Notes: generated by a model from the sequence alone, not told the origin. DNA of 64,000 bases from Novosphingobium sp. G106 (GCF_019075875.1 NZ_JAHOOZ010000001.1:2170001-2234000); one strand, 5' to 3'; numbered from the stretch's first letter, positions 53,156-64,000 are shown. Numbers and translations are program-made.

Positions 53156-56100
53156 TTACAATCCCTCGCCGATCGTCATCAGGCTGGCATTGCCGCCCGC
53201 GGCCGCGGTGTTGGTCGAAATCGCGACTTCCTCGAGCAGCCAACCGAGCACATAGCCGCCGTCAGCCGCGAGCTGCAGCGACACGATCGGCCCTTCGCGC
53301 GCGGCCAGGGCCTGCGCGCAGACCGAAACGTCGTCGGGATGCTCGACCAGCACAGCGGCGAGGTCGGGCTCGGCAAGCGCTGCCTTGGACCAATCGGCCG
53401 TCGATGAACCGTCGAGCCAGTCACGCCGAGCATGACCAGTGGCGATCACCGCTCGGTTGCCGGTGGCTTCCACTGCCGCGAGCTGCGCCCGCAACCCGGC
53501 CTCGGTCCGCGCCAGCAAGGCAATGCGCCCTCGCGGGTGGCAGGCATAGACGTTCCGCTCGCCGACCGGGCCATTGAGTTCGACCTCGCTGCCGACCTGC
53601 AGTCCGCTGGGTTGCGGGTTGCTCACCAGCTGCGTCAGGTAGAGCGGTCCACCGGCTTTCGGGCCGGTGCCCGACAGCCCGCGCCCACCGAACGGCTGCA
53701 CGCCGACGATCGCGCCGATCACGTTGCGGTTGACATAGATGTTGCCGACCCTGACCCGGCGTGTGACCCGCTCGATCGTCTGGTCGAGCCGCGTATGCAG
53801 GCCGAAAGTCAGGCCGTAGCCCGTCGCGTTGATCGCATCGACCAGGGCGTCCAGCCGGTCCGTGCGGTAGCGGACGACGTGAAGCACGGGGCCGAACACC
53901 TCGCGCTTCAGCTCGGACACCGCGCCGATCTCGATGATCGTCGGCGGGACGAAGCTGCCCTGCGCCGTGGCAGTGCCGAGCGCGAGTTGGTGGACCTTGT
54001 GGCCCACCGCGCGCATCGCCTCGATATGGCCGACAATGTTGGCCTTCGCCTCCTCGGTAATGACCGCGCCGACGTCGATCCGCAGCGCCTCAGTGTTGCC
54101 GACACGCAGTTCCTCCAGCGCGCCCCTGAGCATCGCCAGCGTGCGGTCGGCGATCTCCTCCTGCAGACAGAGCAGCCGCAGCGCCGAGCAGCGCTGGCCG
54201 GCGCTGTCGAAAGCCGAGGCCACGGCGTCGGCGACGACCTGTTCGGTCAACGCAGAGGAATCGACTATCATCGCGTTCTGTCCGCCGGTTTCGGCGATCA
54301 GGGGGGATCGGGCGGCCATCCGGTGCGGTCCTGACGGCAAGCTGCTTCTGGATCAGCCGCGCGACTTCGGTCGAGCCGGTGAAGACCACGCCCATCGTCT
54401 CGGACGCACCGACCAGCGCCGCGCCGATTTCGCCAGCGCCTGTGACGAGTTGAAGCACCTCGGCGGGAATACCCGCCTCGTGCAGGATGCACACCGCCTG
54501 CGCGGCGATGAGCGGCGTCTCCTCGGCCGGCTTGGCGAGCACCGTATTGCCAGCCGCCAGCGCCGCCGCGACCTGGCCGGTGAAGATCGACAGTGGGAAA
54601 TTCCACGGACTGATGCATACCACCGGGCCGAGCGGCTTCTGCCCTGCCCCGATCGTCCGCCGCGCCTCGGCCGCGTAGTAGCGCAGGAAGTCGATGGCCT
54701 CGCGCACTTCGGACACGGCATTGGCCGCGGCCTTGCCCGCCTCGCGGATCGCGAGGCCCATCAGCGTCGGCATTTCTGCCTGCATCGCATGGGCCGCACG
54801 TTCGAGCATCGCCGCGCGTTCGTCCACCGGCGTCGCCGCCCAGCCCGGCGCGGCTGCGGCGGCGCAACGCACGGCTTCGCCGGCTTCCGCCTCGCTCGCT
54901 TCGGAGACCGTTCCGACAATCTCGCGACGGTCAGCGGGGTTGCTCACCAGCCGGAACGGACCGCCCCCGCACCTCGGAGCCGCGCGCCAATCCTGAGCCG
55001 CACTCGCCGCCAGTTGATCGCCTAGTGCAGCGAGCGCGCTTTCGTCGGCAAGGTCCAGTCCCGCGGAATTGCAACGCGCGCCGAGAATGTCGGCCGGCAA
55101 GGGGATCCCCGGATGTGGCGCTCCGGGCTGCGACATCGCCCGCACTTCCTCGGCTGGATCGGCAATCAGCGCCTCGACCGGCACATCCTCATCGCCGATC
55201 CGGTTGACGAACGAGGAATTCGCCCCGTTCTCAAGCAGTCGCCGCACGAGATAGGCCAGTAGCGTCTCGTGCGTGCCGACCGGCGCATAGATCCGGCAGG
55301 GACGGTTCAGCTTCGCCGGCCCGACGACTTCGGAATAGAGCGGCTCGCCCATGCCGTGGAGGCACTGGAACTCCCAGTCCCCCGGTCGGAAGTCCGGCCC
55401 GGCCATCTCATAGACCGTCGCCAAGGTCTGGGCGTTGTGGGTGGCGAACTGCGGGAAGACGGCATCGCGGGCATCGAGCAGCTTGCGCGCGCAGGCGATG
55501 AACGACAGGTCGGTATGGACCTTGCGCGTATAGACCGGAAAGCCGCTCAGCCCGTCGACCTGCGCGCGCTTGATCTCGGCGTCCCAATAGGCGCCCTTGA
55601 CCAGCCGCACCATGATCCGCCGGCCCGTATCGCGCGCAAGCGCAATAACGAAGTCGATCACCGCCGGGCAGCGCTTGCCATAGGCCTGGACGACGAAGCC
55701 CAGCCCCTGCCAACCCGCGAGCGCCGGGTCCTCGGCCAGCGACTGAAGGATGTCGAGCGACAGTTCGAGCCGGTCAGCCTCCTCGGCGTCGATGTTGAGC
55801 CCGATGTCGTACGATCGCGCCAGCACCGCCAGATCGCGCACGCGCGGCAGCAGCTCGGCCATGACCCGCTCTGCCTGCGCGCGCGTGTAGCGCGGGTGCA
55901 GCGCCGAGAGCTTGATCGAGATTCCCGGCCCCGCATAGACCCCGCGCCCGGCCGAAGCCTTGCCGATCGCGTGGATCGCGGCCTCGTAGTCGGCGCGGTA
56001 GCGCGCGGCGTCACGCGCGGTCATCGCCGCCTCGCCGAGCATGTCGTAGGAATAGGCGAAGCCCTGGGCTTCCAATGGTCGCGCGCGCTCGAGCGCCTCG

Positions 56101-56687
56101 TCGATCGTCTCGCCGGTGACGAACTGCTCGCCGAGCATGCGCATGGCGACGTCGACGCTGCGGCGGATCACCGGCTCGCCCATGCGCGCGACTAGCCGGG
56201 TCAGCGCCGCCGACAGCCCGCGGTCGTCGGCGCTGGACACCAGCTTGCCGGTCACCACCAGTCCCCAGGTCGCGGCGTTGACGAACAGCGAGCGGCCGTC
56301 GCCGAGATGCGCCGACCAGTCGCCATGGGCGATCTTGTCGCGGATCAGCGCATCGCGCGTCGCATCGTCGGGAATGCGCAGCAGCGCCTCGGCGAGGCAC
56401 ATCAGCGCGACGCCTTCCTCGCTCGACAGCGCATATTCCTGGACCAGCGCCTGGACTCCGCCGCGCACCGGCTTGGCCCGCAGCTTTTCGACCAGCGACC
56501 GCGCGGTTGCCCGCACCGCCTTGCGCTGCGTCTCGCTCAGCGAGGCAGCATCGAGCAGGTGCGCAACCGCCTCGGGCTCGGCAATGCGCGTGGCCGCGGT
56601 GATCGCCCGGCGCCGGTAATCCGGTAGTCGGACGGGCGGTGCGAAGCGGGCGAACGGCGATGGCTGGTCGGGCATTGGCGCGATCAT
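53156..56687 (-). CDS. putA: Bifunctional proline dehydrogenase / 1-pyrroline-5-carboxylate dehydrogenase, frameshifted
   Basis: Oxidises proline to glutamate. N-terminal PRODH barrel (~85-500; LVKGAYWDAEIKRAQVDGLSG, RIYAPVGTHETLLAYLVRRLLENGANSSFVNRI) and C-terminal aldehyde dehydrogenase with PWNFPLSIFTGQ, catalytic-region ETGGQNAM and Cys in SAGQRCSALR, then a C-terminal extension. The ribbon-helix-helix DNA-binding domain of trifunctional PutA is absent. The two frames join at a run of six G at 54301-54306; five would restore QLAVRTAPDGRPIPLIAETGGQN. Span 3532 is 3n+1, corrected length 1176 residues. Probable sequence error; a true pseudogene is possible. Confidence 0.92.
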
Positions 56688-56716
56688 AGCAGATCACGCG
56701 CGTCTCGCTCACCCCG

Positions 56717-58474
56717 TCAAAGGAAGATGTCGTCGTCGAAGTCGTCGTCACCGCCGGAGCCGGACACGGCATCGCCCAGCACGACCGGCGCCGGCGCATC
56801 AGGCATGGCGAAGCGGGCCACATGGATCTCACGCTCGCGCGCCATCGTGTAGGATTTGAAGATCCGCCCGAGGATATCGTGCTTGACCGCTTCCGCGCCC
56901 TCGTCGGCGATCGGCGCAGTCCAGTCCACCTCGGCGACCAGCACCAGCATCCGCTGCAGCGCTTGGCTCAGATCGCCTTTCCCGTCGAGATCGAGCGTCG
57001 CCGAGCTGATCAGGTCGATCGCAGCGCTCGAATCCGTCAGGGCGCCGTCGAGCGACGAATTGACCGTCTCGCAGCCTGCGCCGATCGCCCTCAGCGACTG
57101 TTCGAGCATGCGGCGGATGTCGACCTGGTCGGCCAGTTCGCTCTCGTGGCGCAGCGATTCGTTGAGCGTGCCGAGATCGACCAGGTCCTTGCTGATCATC
57201 ATGATCGTCTCGTTGAGCTGCCCCGAATAGCGCCGCACCTCGGTGGCGATGACGCCGATCGCCGGCCCGCTCTTGCGCGCATGCTGGCACTTGAGGCGGA
57301 CGTTGACGGCGACCTGCTCGACCTCGTCGCGCAGTTCGGCGACGACGAGGATGCGCTCGTTGAGGCCGTCGAGCGCGATCAGGATGTTGCGGACGATGCC
57401 CGTTACTTCGGCATTGGTCTGGCGCAGGCGCATCGTCAGCGCCTCCACGACGTGAATGCCCTCGTCGAGGCTCTTGAGGATCGTCGAGCCGACCGAGCCG
57501 CTGTCCCCCTTCCCGCTGATTGACAGCAGGTTGCGCGCGTCATTGGCGATGCCGGCCATCGAAGCGCTGAGGTCGGCGATCTCCTTCTGCAGCGTTTCCG
57601 TCGTGTCGGTGAGCTGTTCGGCCATCAGGCCGACGACGGCCGCTTCGAGCTGCCGCGCGCTGTCGTCGTCCAGCCCACCGTGACCCAGGCGTTCCTCGAG
57701 CAGGGCCAGTCCGGCGGAGATATGCTCGATCCGCTGGCGCGCGCTGTCACCGACCTGCAGGGCGACGAGCACCGCGGCGACACGCGCTTGCACGCCGCGA
57801 GCAATGTCGGCAACCGAGGTAACGGTCTGGGCGATCATGTCCTGGTATTCGACCAGCGTCGCCGCGTCGCGCAGCAGGCGGTTGGGCGCGGCGGGCAGGA
57901 CTTTCGCGGTCTCAGCGCTGAGCTGGCCCTCGACGTCCTCGACCCGCCAGACATCCTGCTTGAGCCGGCCGACCAGGTTGACCAGCGGCAACAGCTCGTC
58001 CTCGCCGGCAGACAGCTGTGCGCCGATGGAATCGACCCATTTGTCGAAAGTCGGCTCTTCCACCGCGACGATGCGGATGTTGACCGAGAGGATGCGCAGC
58101 GCCGAGAGGATCTTGCTGATCGCGCCAAGACCAGATTCGAGATGGGCTACGGTCTGACGGATGCCGACGAAGATATCGTTGCGCATTTCGCTGCGCCGGG
58201 GCAGCTCGGAGATCAGACGCGCCGCATCGGTCAGCTCGGTCACGGCCGCGCCGGCCTCATCGGCGCCGAGTGCGCCGGTCATGCCGTCGAGCCGCAGCAT
58301 CAGGCCGTCGATCGTCTCGAGCATCGTGCCGAGCGTGGTCCCGGCCTCGACGAACCGCGCATCGATCCGCGAGGCTACCCCGCTGAGTTCGAGGCGGACG
58401 GTGGCAAGGAGCGCGGCGGAGCCGGGTCCGGCCACGCCTGCGGTGTCGCTTGCCATGATATTGCTGTGAAACAC
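56717..58474 (-). CDS. Soluble chemoreceptor-like coiled protein, divergent
   Basis: 585 residues, no membrane segment or signal. Mostly helical. Two regions look like degenerate chemoreceptor hairpin tips: ALRILSVNIRIVAVEE (~125-140) and VAVNVRLKCQHARKSGPAIGVIATEVRRYSGQL (~388-420), the second aligning with [32 protein letters not shown] of the true receptors. Residues 239-251 (LQVGDSARQRIEH) resemble a helix seen in CheZ-like or receptor-like proteins. C-terminal acidic tail GGDDDFDDDIFL. It follows cheB by 20 bases. Probably a cytoplasmic adaptor or sensor in this cluster; role unproved. Confidence 0.75.
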   Translation of the reverse strand: MFHSNIMASDTAGVAGPGSAALLATVRLELSGVASRIDARFVEAGTTLGTMLETIDGLMLRLDGMTGALGADEAGAAVTELTDAARLISELPRRSEMRNDIFVGIRQTVAHLESGLGAISKILSALRILSVNIRIVAVEEPTFDKWVDSIGAQLSAGEDELLPLVNLVGRLKQDVWRVEDVEGQLSAETAKVLPAAPNRLLRDAATLVEYQDMIAQTVTSVADIARGVQARVAAVLVALQVGDSARQRIEHISAGLALLEERLGHGGLDDDSARQLEAAVVGLMAEQLTDTTETLQKEIADLSASMAGIANDARNLLSISGKGDSGSVGSTILKSLDEGIHVVEALTMRLRQTNAEVTGIVRNILIALDGLNERILVVAELRDEVEQVAVNVRLKCQHARKSGPAIGVIATEVRRYSGQLNETIMMISKDLVDLGTLNESLRHESELADQVDIRRMLEQSLRAIGAGCETVNSSLDGALTDSSAAIDLISSATLDLDGKGDLSQALQRMLVLVAEVDWTAPIADEGAEAVKHDILGRIFKSYTMAREREIHVARFAMPDAPAPVVLGDAVSGSGGDDDFDDDIFL

Positions 58475-58494
58475 TGCGCTCTCCGTTCTGAATC

Positions 58495-59577
58495 TTATGC
58501 TGCCGCAGCTTGCAGCAATTCGCGGGCGATCGAGCCGAGCGGCGCGACGCGCTCGGCTCCGCCGCGGGCAATGGCTTCCTTGGGCATGCCGAAGACGATC
58601 GAGGTCGCCTCGTCCTGCGCGATCGTGCGCCCGCCAGCCTGCTTCATCTCGAGCATGCCGCGCGCACCGTCGTCGCCCATGCCGGTCATGATCACGCCGA
58701 TCGCGTTCGATCCGGCCGCGCGCGCCGCCGAGCGGAACAGCACGTCGACCGAAGGGCGGTGCCGCGAGACCAGCGGCCCGTCCTTGATAGCGACATGATA
58801 GCGCGCGCCTTGGCGCTCGAGCAGCATGTGCCGGCCGCCGGGCGCGATCAGGACATGGCCGCGCAGAACCGGATCGCCGTGCTCGGCTTCCTTGACGCCG
58901 ACTTCGCAGAGCCCGTCGAGCCGCTTGGCGAAGGCCTTGGTGAAACTCTCGGGCATGTGCTGGACGATGACCATGCCCGGCGCATTGGCGGGCAGCGCGG
59001 TCAGCACCTGGCGGATCGCCTCGGTGCCCCCGGTCGAAGCGCCGAGGCAGACGACCTTCTCGGTGGTGCGGCTCATCGCGCGGTTGGTGGGTGGCGGCAG
59101 CATCACGTCGGCGGTGAGCTTGGCCTGCGGCTCGACTTTCGCCACAATCCGCGAAGGCCGCCCGCGCACCCGCGCGCGCGCGGCTCCCTTGACCACGTCG
59201 CAGATCTCGAGGTGATGCTCGACGAGATGGTCGGCGACGCCGATCTGCGGCTTGAGGATCACGTCGACCGCACCCGCCTCCATAGCCTGGAGCAGCGTCT
59301 CAGAGCCTTCCTCGGTCAGCGACGAGCACATCACCACGGGGATCGGGCACTGGCTCATCAGCTTGCGCAGGAAGGTGATCCCGTCCATCCGCGGCATCTC
59401 GACGTCGAGCGTGATCACGTCAGGCAGCGTCTGCTGGATGATCTTCGCCGCAGCGAAGGGATCGGAAGCCGTGGCCATCACCTCGAGCTCCGGATCCTGC
59501 TCGAGGATCGAGGTCATCGTCTGGCGGACGCTGGCGGAATCGTCGATCACCAGGACGCGGGTGCGGACTTTCGGCAT
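58495..59577 (-). CDS. cheB: Chemotaxis response regulator / protein-glutamate methylesterase CheB
   Basis: 360 residues. Receiver domain with Asp12/Asp13, phospho-acceptor Asp58 ([10 protein letters not shown]) and Lys109 (ILKP); methylesterase with Ser181 (GASTGG), His207 (VQHMP) and Asp302/303 (MTGMGDDG). Removes methyl groups from receptors. Start overlaps the cheR stop (TGATG on the minus strand). Confidence 0.97.
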   Translation of the reverse strand: MPKVRTRVLVIDDSASVRQTMTSILEQDPELEVMATASDPFAAAKIIQQTLPDVITLDVEMPRMDGITFLRKLMSQCPIPVVMCSSLTEEGSETLLQAMEAGAVDVILKPQIGVADHLVEHHLEICDVVKGAARARVRGRPSRIVAKVEPQAKLTADVMLPPPTNRAMSRTTEKVVCLGASTGGTEAIRQVLTALPANAPGMVIVQHMPESFTKAFAKRLDGLCEVGVKEAEHGDPVLRGHVLIAPGGRHMLLERQGARYHVAIKDGPLVSRHRPSVDVLFRSAARAAGSNAIGVIMTGMGDDGARGMLEMKQAGGRTIAQDEATSIVFGMPKEAIARGGAERVAPLGSIARELLQAAAA

Positions 59578-60434
59578 CAGTTCCTCCGGAAAACGGTGTT
59601 GGCGACCTGGGTTAGCGGCACGGTGAAGCCGAGGACCGATTCCGCATGGCCGAGGAAAAGGTAGCCGCCGGGCTTGAGGTTCTCGCAGAGCCGGTTGACG
59701 ACCGCCTCCTGCGTGGCCTTGTCAAAATAGATCAGGACGTTGCGGCAGAACACGAGGTCCATCCCGGTCTCCACCGGATAGCGCGAGTCCATAAGGTTGA
59801 GCCGACCGAAGGCGATCGAGGCACGCAGGCTCGGTGCCATGCGGACCTCACCGCGCTTGGGATCCTTGGCCATCATCACATATTTGCGGCGCAGGTGCCC
59901 GGGGATCGGGTCGATCATCTCGACGTCGTAGATGCCGCGCCGCGCCGCGTTCAGGACATTGGTGTCGATGTCCGTCGCCATGATCTCGTAACCGGTGCGG
60001 CCGCGGCCGGCCAGATAGTCATCGAGCAGCATGGCGATCGTGTAGGGTTCGGCCCCGGTCGAGCAGGCAGCGCTCCACACCTTGATCTTGCGCGCACCCT
60101 CATCGACGAGGTCGGGCAGGATATGGCTCAGCAGATAGTCGAAGTGCTTGGGCTCGCGGAAGAAATCGGTCTTGTTGGTGGTGATCGCATTGATCAGATG
60201 CTCTTCCTCCTCCGGCCGGTCGCCCGAGAACACCACGTCGCAATAGGCGTCGAGGTCGTGCGCGCCGACCACCGCCAGCCGGCGGCGCAGCCGGCTCTCG
60301 AGCATCGTGCGCTTGTTGTCGGTGATGATGATCCCCGCGCGCTCGTAGATATGCGCGGCGACGCGCGAGAAATTGCGCTGCGAGAGATGGTCCTCGCCGA
60401 TCGGTGCCGCGCGTCGCGCCTGGGCCCTGGACAT
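59577..60434 (-). CDS. cheR: Chemotaxis protein methyltransferase CheR
   Basis: 285 residues from the ATG at 60434 (AAGGGG before it; a longer form from 60476 is possible). N-terminal all-helix domain, then the SAM-dependent core: [37 protein letters not shown] and [13 protein letters not shown]. Methylates receptor glutamates. Coupled to cheB; 12 bases after... downstream of cheW on the same strand. Confidence 0.96.
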   Translation of the reverse strand: MSRAQARRAAPIGEDHLSQRNFSRVAAHIYERAGIIITDNKRTMLESRLRRRLAVVGAHDLDAYCDVVFSGDRPEEEEHLINAITTNKTDFFREPKHFDYLLSHILPDLVDEGARKIKVWSAACSTGAEPYTIAMLLDDYLAGRGRTGYEIMATDIDTNVLNAARRGIYDVEMIDPIPGHLRRKYVMMAKDPKRGEVRMAPSLRASIAFGRLNLMDSRYPVETGMDLVFCRNVLIYFDKATQEAVVNRLCENLKPGGYLFLGHAESVLGFTVPLTQVANTVFRRN

Positions 60435-60488
60435 TTGATCCCCTTGTTTCGTTGGAAGCAGGGCAGCGATCGCCACCCCCGCTTCAGA

Positions 60489-60977
60489 TCAGGCGGCGGC
60501 GGACATCTGCGAAAGCAGCGCCGCATCGGACGTGCCCGAGAATATCCGCGCGACGTCCATCAGCACGACGAAGCCGGTCTCGCGGCGCACGACGCCGAGG
60601 ATGTATTCCGACGACCAGCGGATGCCGATGTCGGGCGCAGCCTCGATCTGCTCGGCGCCGAAGGTGCTGACGTCGAGCACGCGGTCGACCATCAGGCCGA
60701 GGGTCAGCGCGCGGCCTTCCAGCGGCACGTCGACCACGAGGATCCGCGTGGTCGGCGTGACGTCCGCCACGGCCAGCCCGAGGCGCGCGCGCAGGTCGAC
60801 CGTCGGCACCCCCTGCCCACGGACATCGGTGATGCCGAGCAGCCAGGCCGGCGCCCCGGGGATATGGAAGGTCTCGCGGTGATCCAGGATCTCGCGGACG
60901 AGATTGACCGGGATCGCAAAAGTCTCCGCGCCGAGACCGAAAGTGACGGCCTGCACCATTTCGTCCGTACCGCTCAT
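60489..60977 (-). CDS. cheW: Chemotaxis adaptor CheW
   Basis: 162 residues. Two OB-like beta barrels: [47 protein letters not shown] and [12 protein letters not shown]. Links receptors to CheA. ATGA overlap with the upstream receptor gene. No cheA or cheY is in the window; they probably lie to the right. Confidence 0.95.
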   Translation of the reverse strand: MSGTDEMVQAVTFGLGAETFAIPVNLVREILDHRETFHIPGAPAWLLGITDVRGQGVPTVDLRARLGLAVADVTPTTRILVVDVPLEGRALTLGLMVDRVLDVSTFGAEQIEAAPDIGIRWSSEYILGVVRRETGFVVLMDVARIFSGTSDAALLSQMSAAA

Positions 60978-62683
60978 GCTGCCTGGCTCCCGAAGTCGAG
61001 GTCGTCGTCGTCCGGTCCGCCAGTGGACAGATCGAGCGCGAAGCCTTGGGCGCGGGCCTGCTGATCGGCCACCGAATTGGCCTTCGGCTTGACCGGGGCG
61101 GGCTTCGCCGAGGCCGACTTCGCCGCGGCCTTAGGCTTCACCGTGGGCTTGGGCGTGTAGGCAGTCACGCTGCGCGCTGCCGAGCGCGCCTCGCGGCCGC
61201 CGGTGCGGAAGAACGAGATGCTGGCCTGCAGCTCCTCGGCGCGGCTGGCGAGATCGCCCGACGTGCTGGCGATCTGCTCGGAAGCGGCGGCGTTCTGCTG
61301 GGTCACCTGGTCGAGCTGCTGGATCGCCTCGTTGATCTGGGCGACACCGATGTCCTGCTCGCGGCAGGCCGCGCTGATCTCGCTGATCAGCTCGGCCGTG
61401 CGGCGGATGTCGGGCACCAGCTTGGTCAGCATCTCACCGGCCTCGGCGCCCGCAGTCATCGTATCGGACGACACGGCACCGATCTCGGCCGCGGCGACCT
61501 GGCTGCGTTCGGCAAGCTTGCGCACTTCCGAAGCGACAACGGCAAAGCCCTTGCCGTGCTCGCCGGCACGGGCAGCTTCGACCGCGGCGTTGAGCGCGAG
61601 CAGGTCCGTCTGGCGCGCGATCTCCTGGACGATCGAGATCTTCTCGGCGATCGTGCGCATGGCCGTGACAGCCTTCGAGACAGCAACACCGCTGGCTTCG
61701 GCGTCCTTCGACGACTGGCGGGCGATCTTCTCGGTAGTCGCGGCGTTGTCGGCGTTCTGCTTCACGTTCGCGGCCATCTCTTCCATCGCGGCCGAAGCCT
61801 GCTCGGCGGCGGCAGCCTGCTCGGTCGCGCCTTGCGAGACCTGCTCGGAGGTCGCCGAAAGCTCCTGGCTGCCGGCCGAGACGTTGGTCGCGGCAGCATT
61901 GGCCTCACCCACCACGTCACGCAGGCGCTCGATCATGGTGTTCACCACGTTCAGCAAGTCGCCGATCTCGTCCTGGGTGCGGACTTCGACCATGCGGGTC
62001 AGATCGCCATCGGCTACCTGGCGCAGTGCGTCACCCGCGCTCTTGAGGCCGCGCGTGATGATCAGCGAGAGATAGCCGGCGGCGGCGATCGTCAGCAGGA
62101 AGGCAACGACCCCCATGACCAGCATCGTCGTCCGTGCGGACTCGTACTGGGCCGTGGCCTCGTCGTCGGCCGCCTGCATCATTTCCTGCTGCTTCTTGAC
62201 CAGCAGTTCGATCGTCTTGGTCAGCGCTTGGGCACGGGCGCGGGATTCGCCCATCGACAGCTCGGCAGCGGCCTTGCCGTCATTGGCGGCGAGCGCGCGC
62301 ACCCGGTCGTTGACCGCGACGAACTCGGCATATTGATCGTCGAGCTTCGCCCAGAGCGCGCGGGTCGCTTCAGCCGGCTTGGCATTGGCTTCGTCGATCA
62401 GCTGGCGAACCTGGCCGCGCCACGTGGTGATCGACGCATCGAACTCACGCTCGAGACGCGGATCCTCGTTCATCGCGAGGTTCTTTTCGCCGCGGACGAT
62501 CATGCCGATGCCGGAGTCGATCGCGCGGGCGCGATCGAGCTGCTTGGCGGGGCCGCTGATCACTGCGCTCATGCTTTCGTCGAGGCCGCTCATGCGGCTG
62601 ACTGAAAGTGCGATGATCCCCGACATGATGACAAGCAGGAGTGCGAAGGTCGCAACCAGCTTGAGTTTGATTGTTGCTCGCAT
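60974..62683 (-). CDS. Methyl-accepting chemotaxis protein (4HB-HAMP-MCP)
   Basis: 569 residues. TM1 ~8-29, periplasmic four-helix-bundle-like sensor to ~188, TM2 ~189-212, HAMP ~213-265, signalling domain from ~285 with the tip [37 protein letters not shown]. Near-identical signalling part to the next receptor. The C terminus carries an Ala/Lys/Pro linker and ends [17 protein letters not shown]. Overlaps cheW by four bases. Confidence 0.95.
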   Translation of the reverse strand: MRATIKLKLVATFALLLVIMSGIIALSVSRMSGLDESMSAVISGPAKQLDRARAIDSGIGMIVRGEKNLAMNEDPRLEREFDASITTWRGQVRQLIDEANAKPAEATRALWAKLDDQYAEFVAVNDRVRALAANDGKAAAELSMGESRARAQALTKTIELLVKKQQEMMQAADDEATAQYESARTTMLVMGVVAFLLTIAAAGYLSLIITRGLKSAGDALRQVADGDLTRMVEVRTQDEIGDLLNVVNTMIERLRDVVGEANAAATNVSAGSQELSATSEQVSQGATEQAAAAEQASAAMEEMAANVKQNADNAATTEKIARQSSKDAEASGVAVSKAVTAMRTIAEKISIVQEIARQTDLLALNAAVEAARAGEHGKGFAVVASEVRKLAERSQVAAAEIGAVSSDTMTAGAEAGEMLTKLVPDIRRTAELISEISAACREQDIGVAQINEAIQQLDQVTQQNAAASEQIASTSGDLASRAEELQASISFFRTGGREARSAARSVTAYTPKPTVKPKAAAKSASAKPAPVKPKANSVADQQARAQGFALDLSTGGPDDDDLDFGSQAA

Positions 62684-62748
62684 CTGCTTGCCTTCCGGTA
62701 AAAGCCTGAATTGCAGTCAATTCAGTTCGATTGAGGGAATTGGATCAA

Positions 62749-62783
62749 GAGACGGCCGGAGGTCCCTGGCCCGCGGCCGTCTC
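62749..62783 (-). terminator. Hairpin between the two receptor genes
   Basis: Ten-base perfect arms GAGACGGCCG / CGGCCGTCTC (62749-62758 and 62774-62783), just downstream of the minus-strand receptor that ends at 62790. The following bases on that strand are TTGATCC, so termination is likely weak. Confidence 0.6.
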
Positions 62784-62789
62784 CAGAGA

Positions 62790-64000
62790 TCAGGCGGCCT
62801 CGCCGAAGTCGAGGTCGTCCGCGTCGGGGCCGCCGCTCGACAGGTCGAGTGCGAAGCCCTGGGCGCGGGCCTGCTGGCCGGCGACCGAATTGGGCTTCGG
62901 CTTGACGGCGGCGGGCTTGGCCAGCGCCTTGTGCTTGGCCGGTGCGGCACGCCGAACCGGGGCGGCCGCAGCCGGGCGAGCAGCTTCGCGGCGGACGGTG
63001 TCCGGCGCGCCGGTGCGGAAGAACGAGATGCTGCTCTGCAGTTCTTCGGCGCGGCTGGCGAGATCGCCCGAAGTGCCCGAGATCTGTTCCGAAGCGGCAG
63101 CGTTCTGCTGGGTAACCTGGTCGAGCTGCTGGATCGCCTCGTTGATCTGGGCGACGCCGATGTCCTGTTCGCGGCAAGCGGCGCTGATCTCGCTGATCAG
63201 CTCGGCCGTGCGGCGAATGTCGGGCACCAGCTTGGTCAGCATTTCGCCGGCCTCGGCGCCCGCGGTCATCGTGTCGGAAGACACGGCGCCGATCTCGGCG
63301 GCGGCGACCTGGCTGCGCTCGGCAAGCTTGCGCACTTCCGAAGCGACGACGGCGAAGCCCTTGCCGTGCTCACCGGCACGCGCAGCCTCGACCGCGGCGT
63401 TCAGCGCGAGCAGATCGGTCTGGCGAGCGATCTCCTGGACGATCGAGATCTTCTCGGCGATCGTGCGCATGGCGGTGACCGCCTTCTCGACCGCAATGCC
63501 ACTGGCTTCTGCGTCCTTCGAAGACTGACGGGCGATCTTCTCGGTGGTCGCGGCGTTGTCGGCGTTCTGCTTCACGTTGGCGGCCATTTCCTCCATCGCG
63601 GCAGAAGCCTGCTCTGCGGCGGCGGCCTGCTCAGTTGCCCCCTGCGACATCTGCTCCGACGTGGCGGAGAGCTGTTCGCTGCCCGAGGCGACGTTCTGCG
63701 CGGCGGTCACGGCCTCGCCGACGACGCTGCGCAGGCGCTGCACCATGCGGAGCAGCGAGTTACCCAGCTTGTCCTCGGCCGAGAGCGGCTTGTGATCGAC
63801 GGTGAGGTTGCCCTGCGACACCTGCTCCGCGACGTCTGCAGTCGCCTGCAGGTTCGCCGTCATGGTGTTCATCATGTCGGCAAGATCGCGCGTCTCGTCG
63901 TTCGAATTCACCTGGACGGGCGGCGGCAGGTCACCGACCGAAAGCCGCTCCATCGCCGCGGTGACAACTTGGACTGGCTGGACGATACGCCGGCCGATCA
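62790..64000 (-). CDS. Methyl-accepting chemotaxis protein, N-terminus outside the window
   Basis: At least 403 residues of the C-terminal part; the frame stays open to the right edge (HAMP region [24 protein letters not shown]). The signalling domain, including the tip [32 protein letters not shown], is almost identical to the neighbouring receptor over ~240 residues. A second HAMP-like segment seems to precede it ([15 protein letters not shown]). The C terminus ends [16 protein letters not shown]. Probably the leading gene of this part of the cluster. Confidence 0.92.
   Translation of the reverse strand, partial: IGRRIVQPVQVVTAAMERLSVGDLPPPVQVNSNDETRDLADMMNTMTANLQATADVAEQVSQGNLTVDHKPLSAEDKLGNSLLRMVQRLRSVVGEAVTAAQNVASGSEQLSATSEQMSQGATEQAAAAEQASAAMEEMAANVKQNADNAATTEKIARQSSKDAEASGIAVEKAVTAMRTIAEKISIVQEIARQTDLLALNAAVEAARAGEHGKGFAVVASEVRKLAERSQVAAAEIGAVSSDTMTAGAEAGEMLTKLVPDIRRTAELISEISAACREQDIGVAQINEAIQQLDQVTQQNAAASEQISGTSGDLASRAEELQSSISFFRTGAPDTVRREAARPAAAAPVRRAAPAKHKALAKPAAVKPKPNSVAGQQARAQGFALDLSSGGPDADDLDFGEAA

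Noticed and set aside
61046..62605. 519-residue ORF opposite the receptor gene
   Set aside because: Antisense shadow, with low-complexity Gly/Arg/Leu text.

Overview
The window is about 64 kb of GC-rich chromosome from an alphaproteobacterium, most likely a member of the Sphingomonadales (Novosphingobium/Sphingobium-like). This rests on gene content: the run infA-maf-RNase E/G-like-yacG-tRNA-Phe, a short-form hisG with hisD-nusB-thiL and a K+-independent H+-pyrophosphatase, a PEP-CTERM secreted protein ending PEPATWA...RRRQ, many TonB receptors, GSTs and SnoaL-like proteins, and an ECF41 sigma factor. No rRNA gene is present, so genus is inference. I see no prophage, insertion sequence, CRISPR array or integrase.

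Layout. 1-1405: fmt (cut at the left edge and frameshifted) and truA. 1.5-3.9 kb: a membrane PAS-GGDEF-EAL protein. 3.9-4.9 kb: cobS without cobT. 5-13.8 kb: a dense, mostly same-strand cluster of small enzymes. It holds four glutathione transferases, five VOC/glyoxalase-fold proteins, a tandem DUF1428 protein, an AHSA1/SRPBCC protein, a SnoaL-like protein and an SDR, headed by a divergent HxlR-type regulator with an SCP2-like C-terminal part. This is the most likely place for an undescribed function (electrophile/xenobiotic handling). 13.9-18.1 kb: J-domain protein, bolA, Nudix, a fifth GST, pirin, LtrA. 18.2-20.9 kb: two SDRs divergent from a LysR regulator. 21.9-27.5 kb: hisG-hisD-nusB-thiL and hppA. 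27.8-31.5 kb: PEP-CTERM protein, GNAT-like and cupin-like pair, tesB. 31.5-32.9 kb: an ECF41 sigma factor translationally coupled to an AhpD-family gene behind a good ECF41-type promoter. 33-38 kb: Kef-type antiporter, a small unknown, a secreted hydrolase, uvrC. 38-43 kb: a TonB receptor with a Gly-rich insert, then infA-maf-RNase-yacG-tRNA-Phe. 43-47 kb: SnoaL, a quinohaemoprotein dehydrogenase, SDR. 47-52.5 kb: an iron-uptake locus (TonB siderophore receptor, Sel1 protein, PiuC; then DUF4198/DUF2271 on the other strand) with shared operator-like palindromes. 53-56.7 kb: putA, frameshifted. 56.7-64 kb: a chemotaxis cluster on the minus strand (two near-duplicate receptors, cheW, cheR, cheB and a soluble receptor-like protein).

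Three genes (fmt, a VOC gene and putA) are each broken by exactly one extra base in a six-base C or G run where five are expected. Each can be restored to full length by removing one base, so I read these as probable sequence errors rather than three pseudogenes. Two of them create artificial fusion ORFs (fmt-truA, VOC-SRPBCC).

How it works together: the housekeeping blocks are ordinary alphaproteobacterial operons with 1-4 base stop/start overlaps. The accessory blocks are built from repeated small families (GST, VOC, SnoaL, SDR), suggesting local duplication for handling lipophilic or electrophilic compounds, next to iron acquisition, chemotaxis and c-di-GMP signalling.
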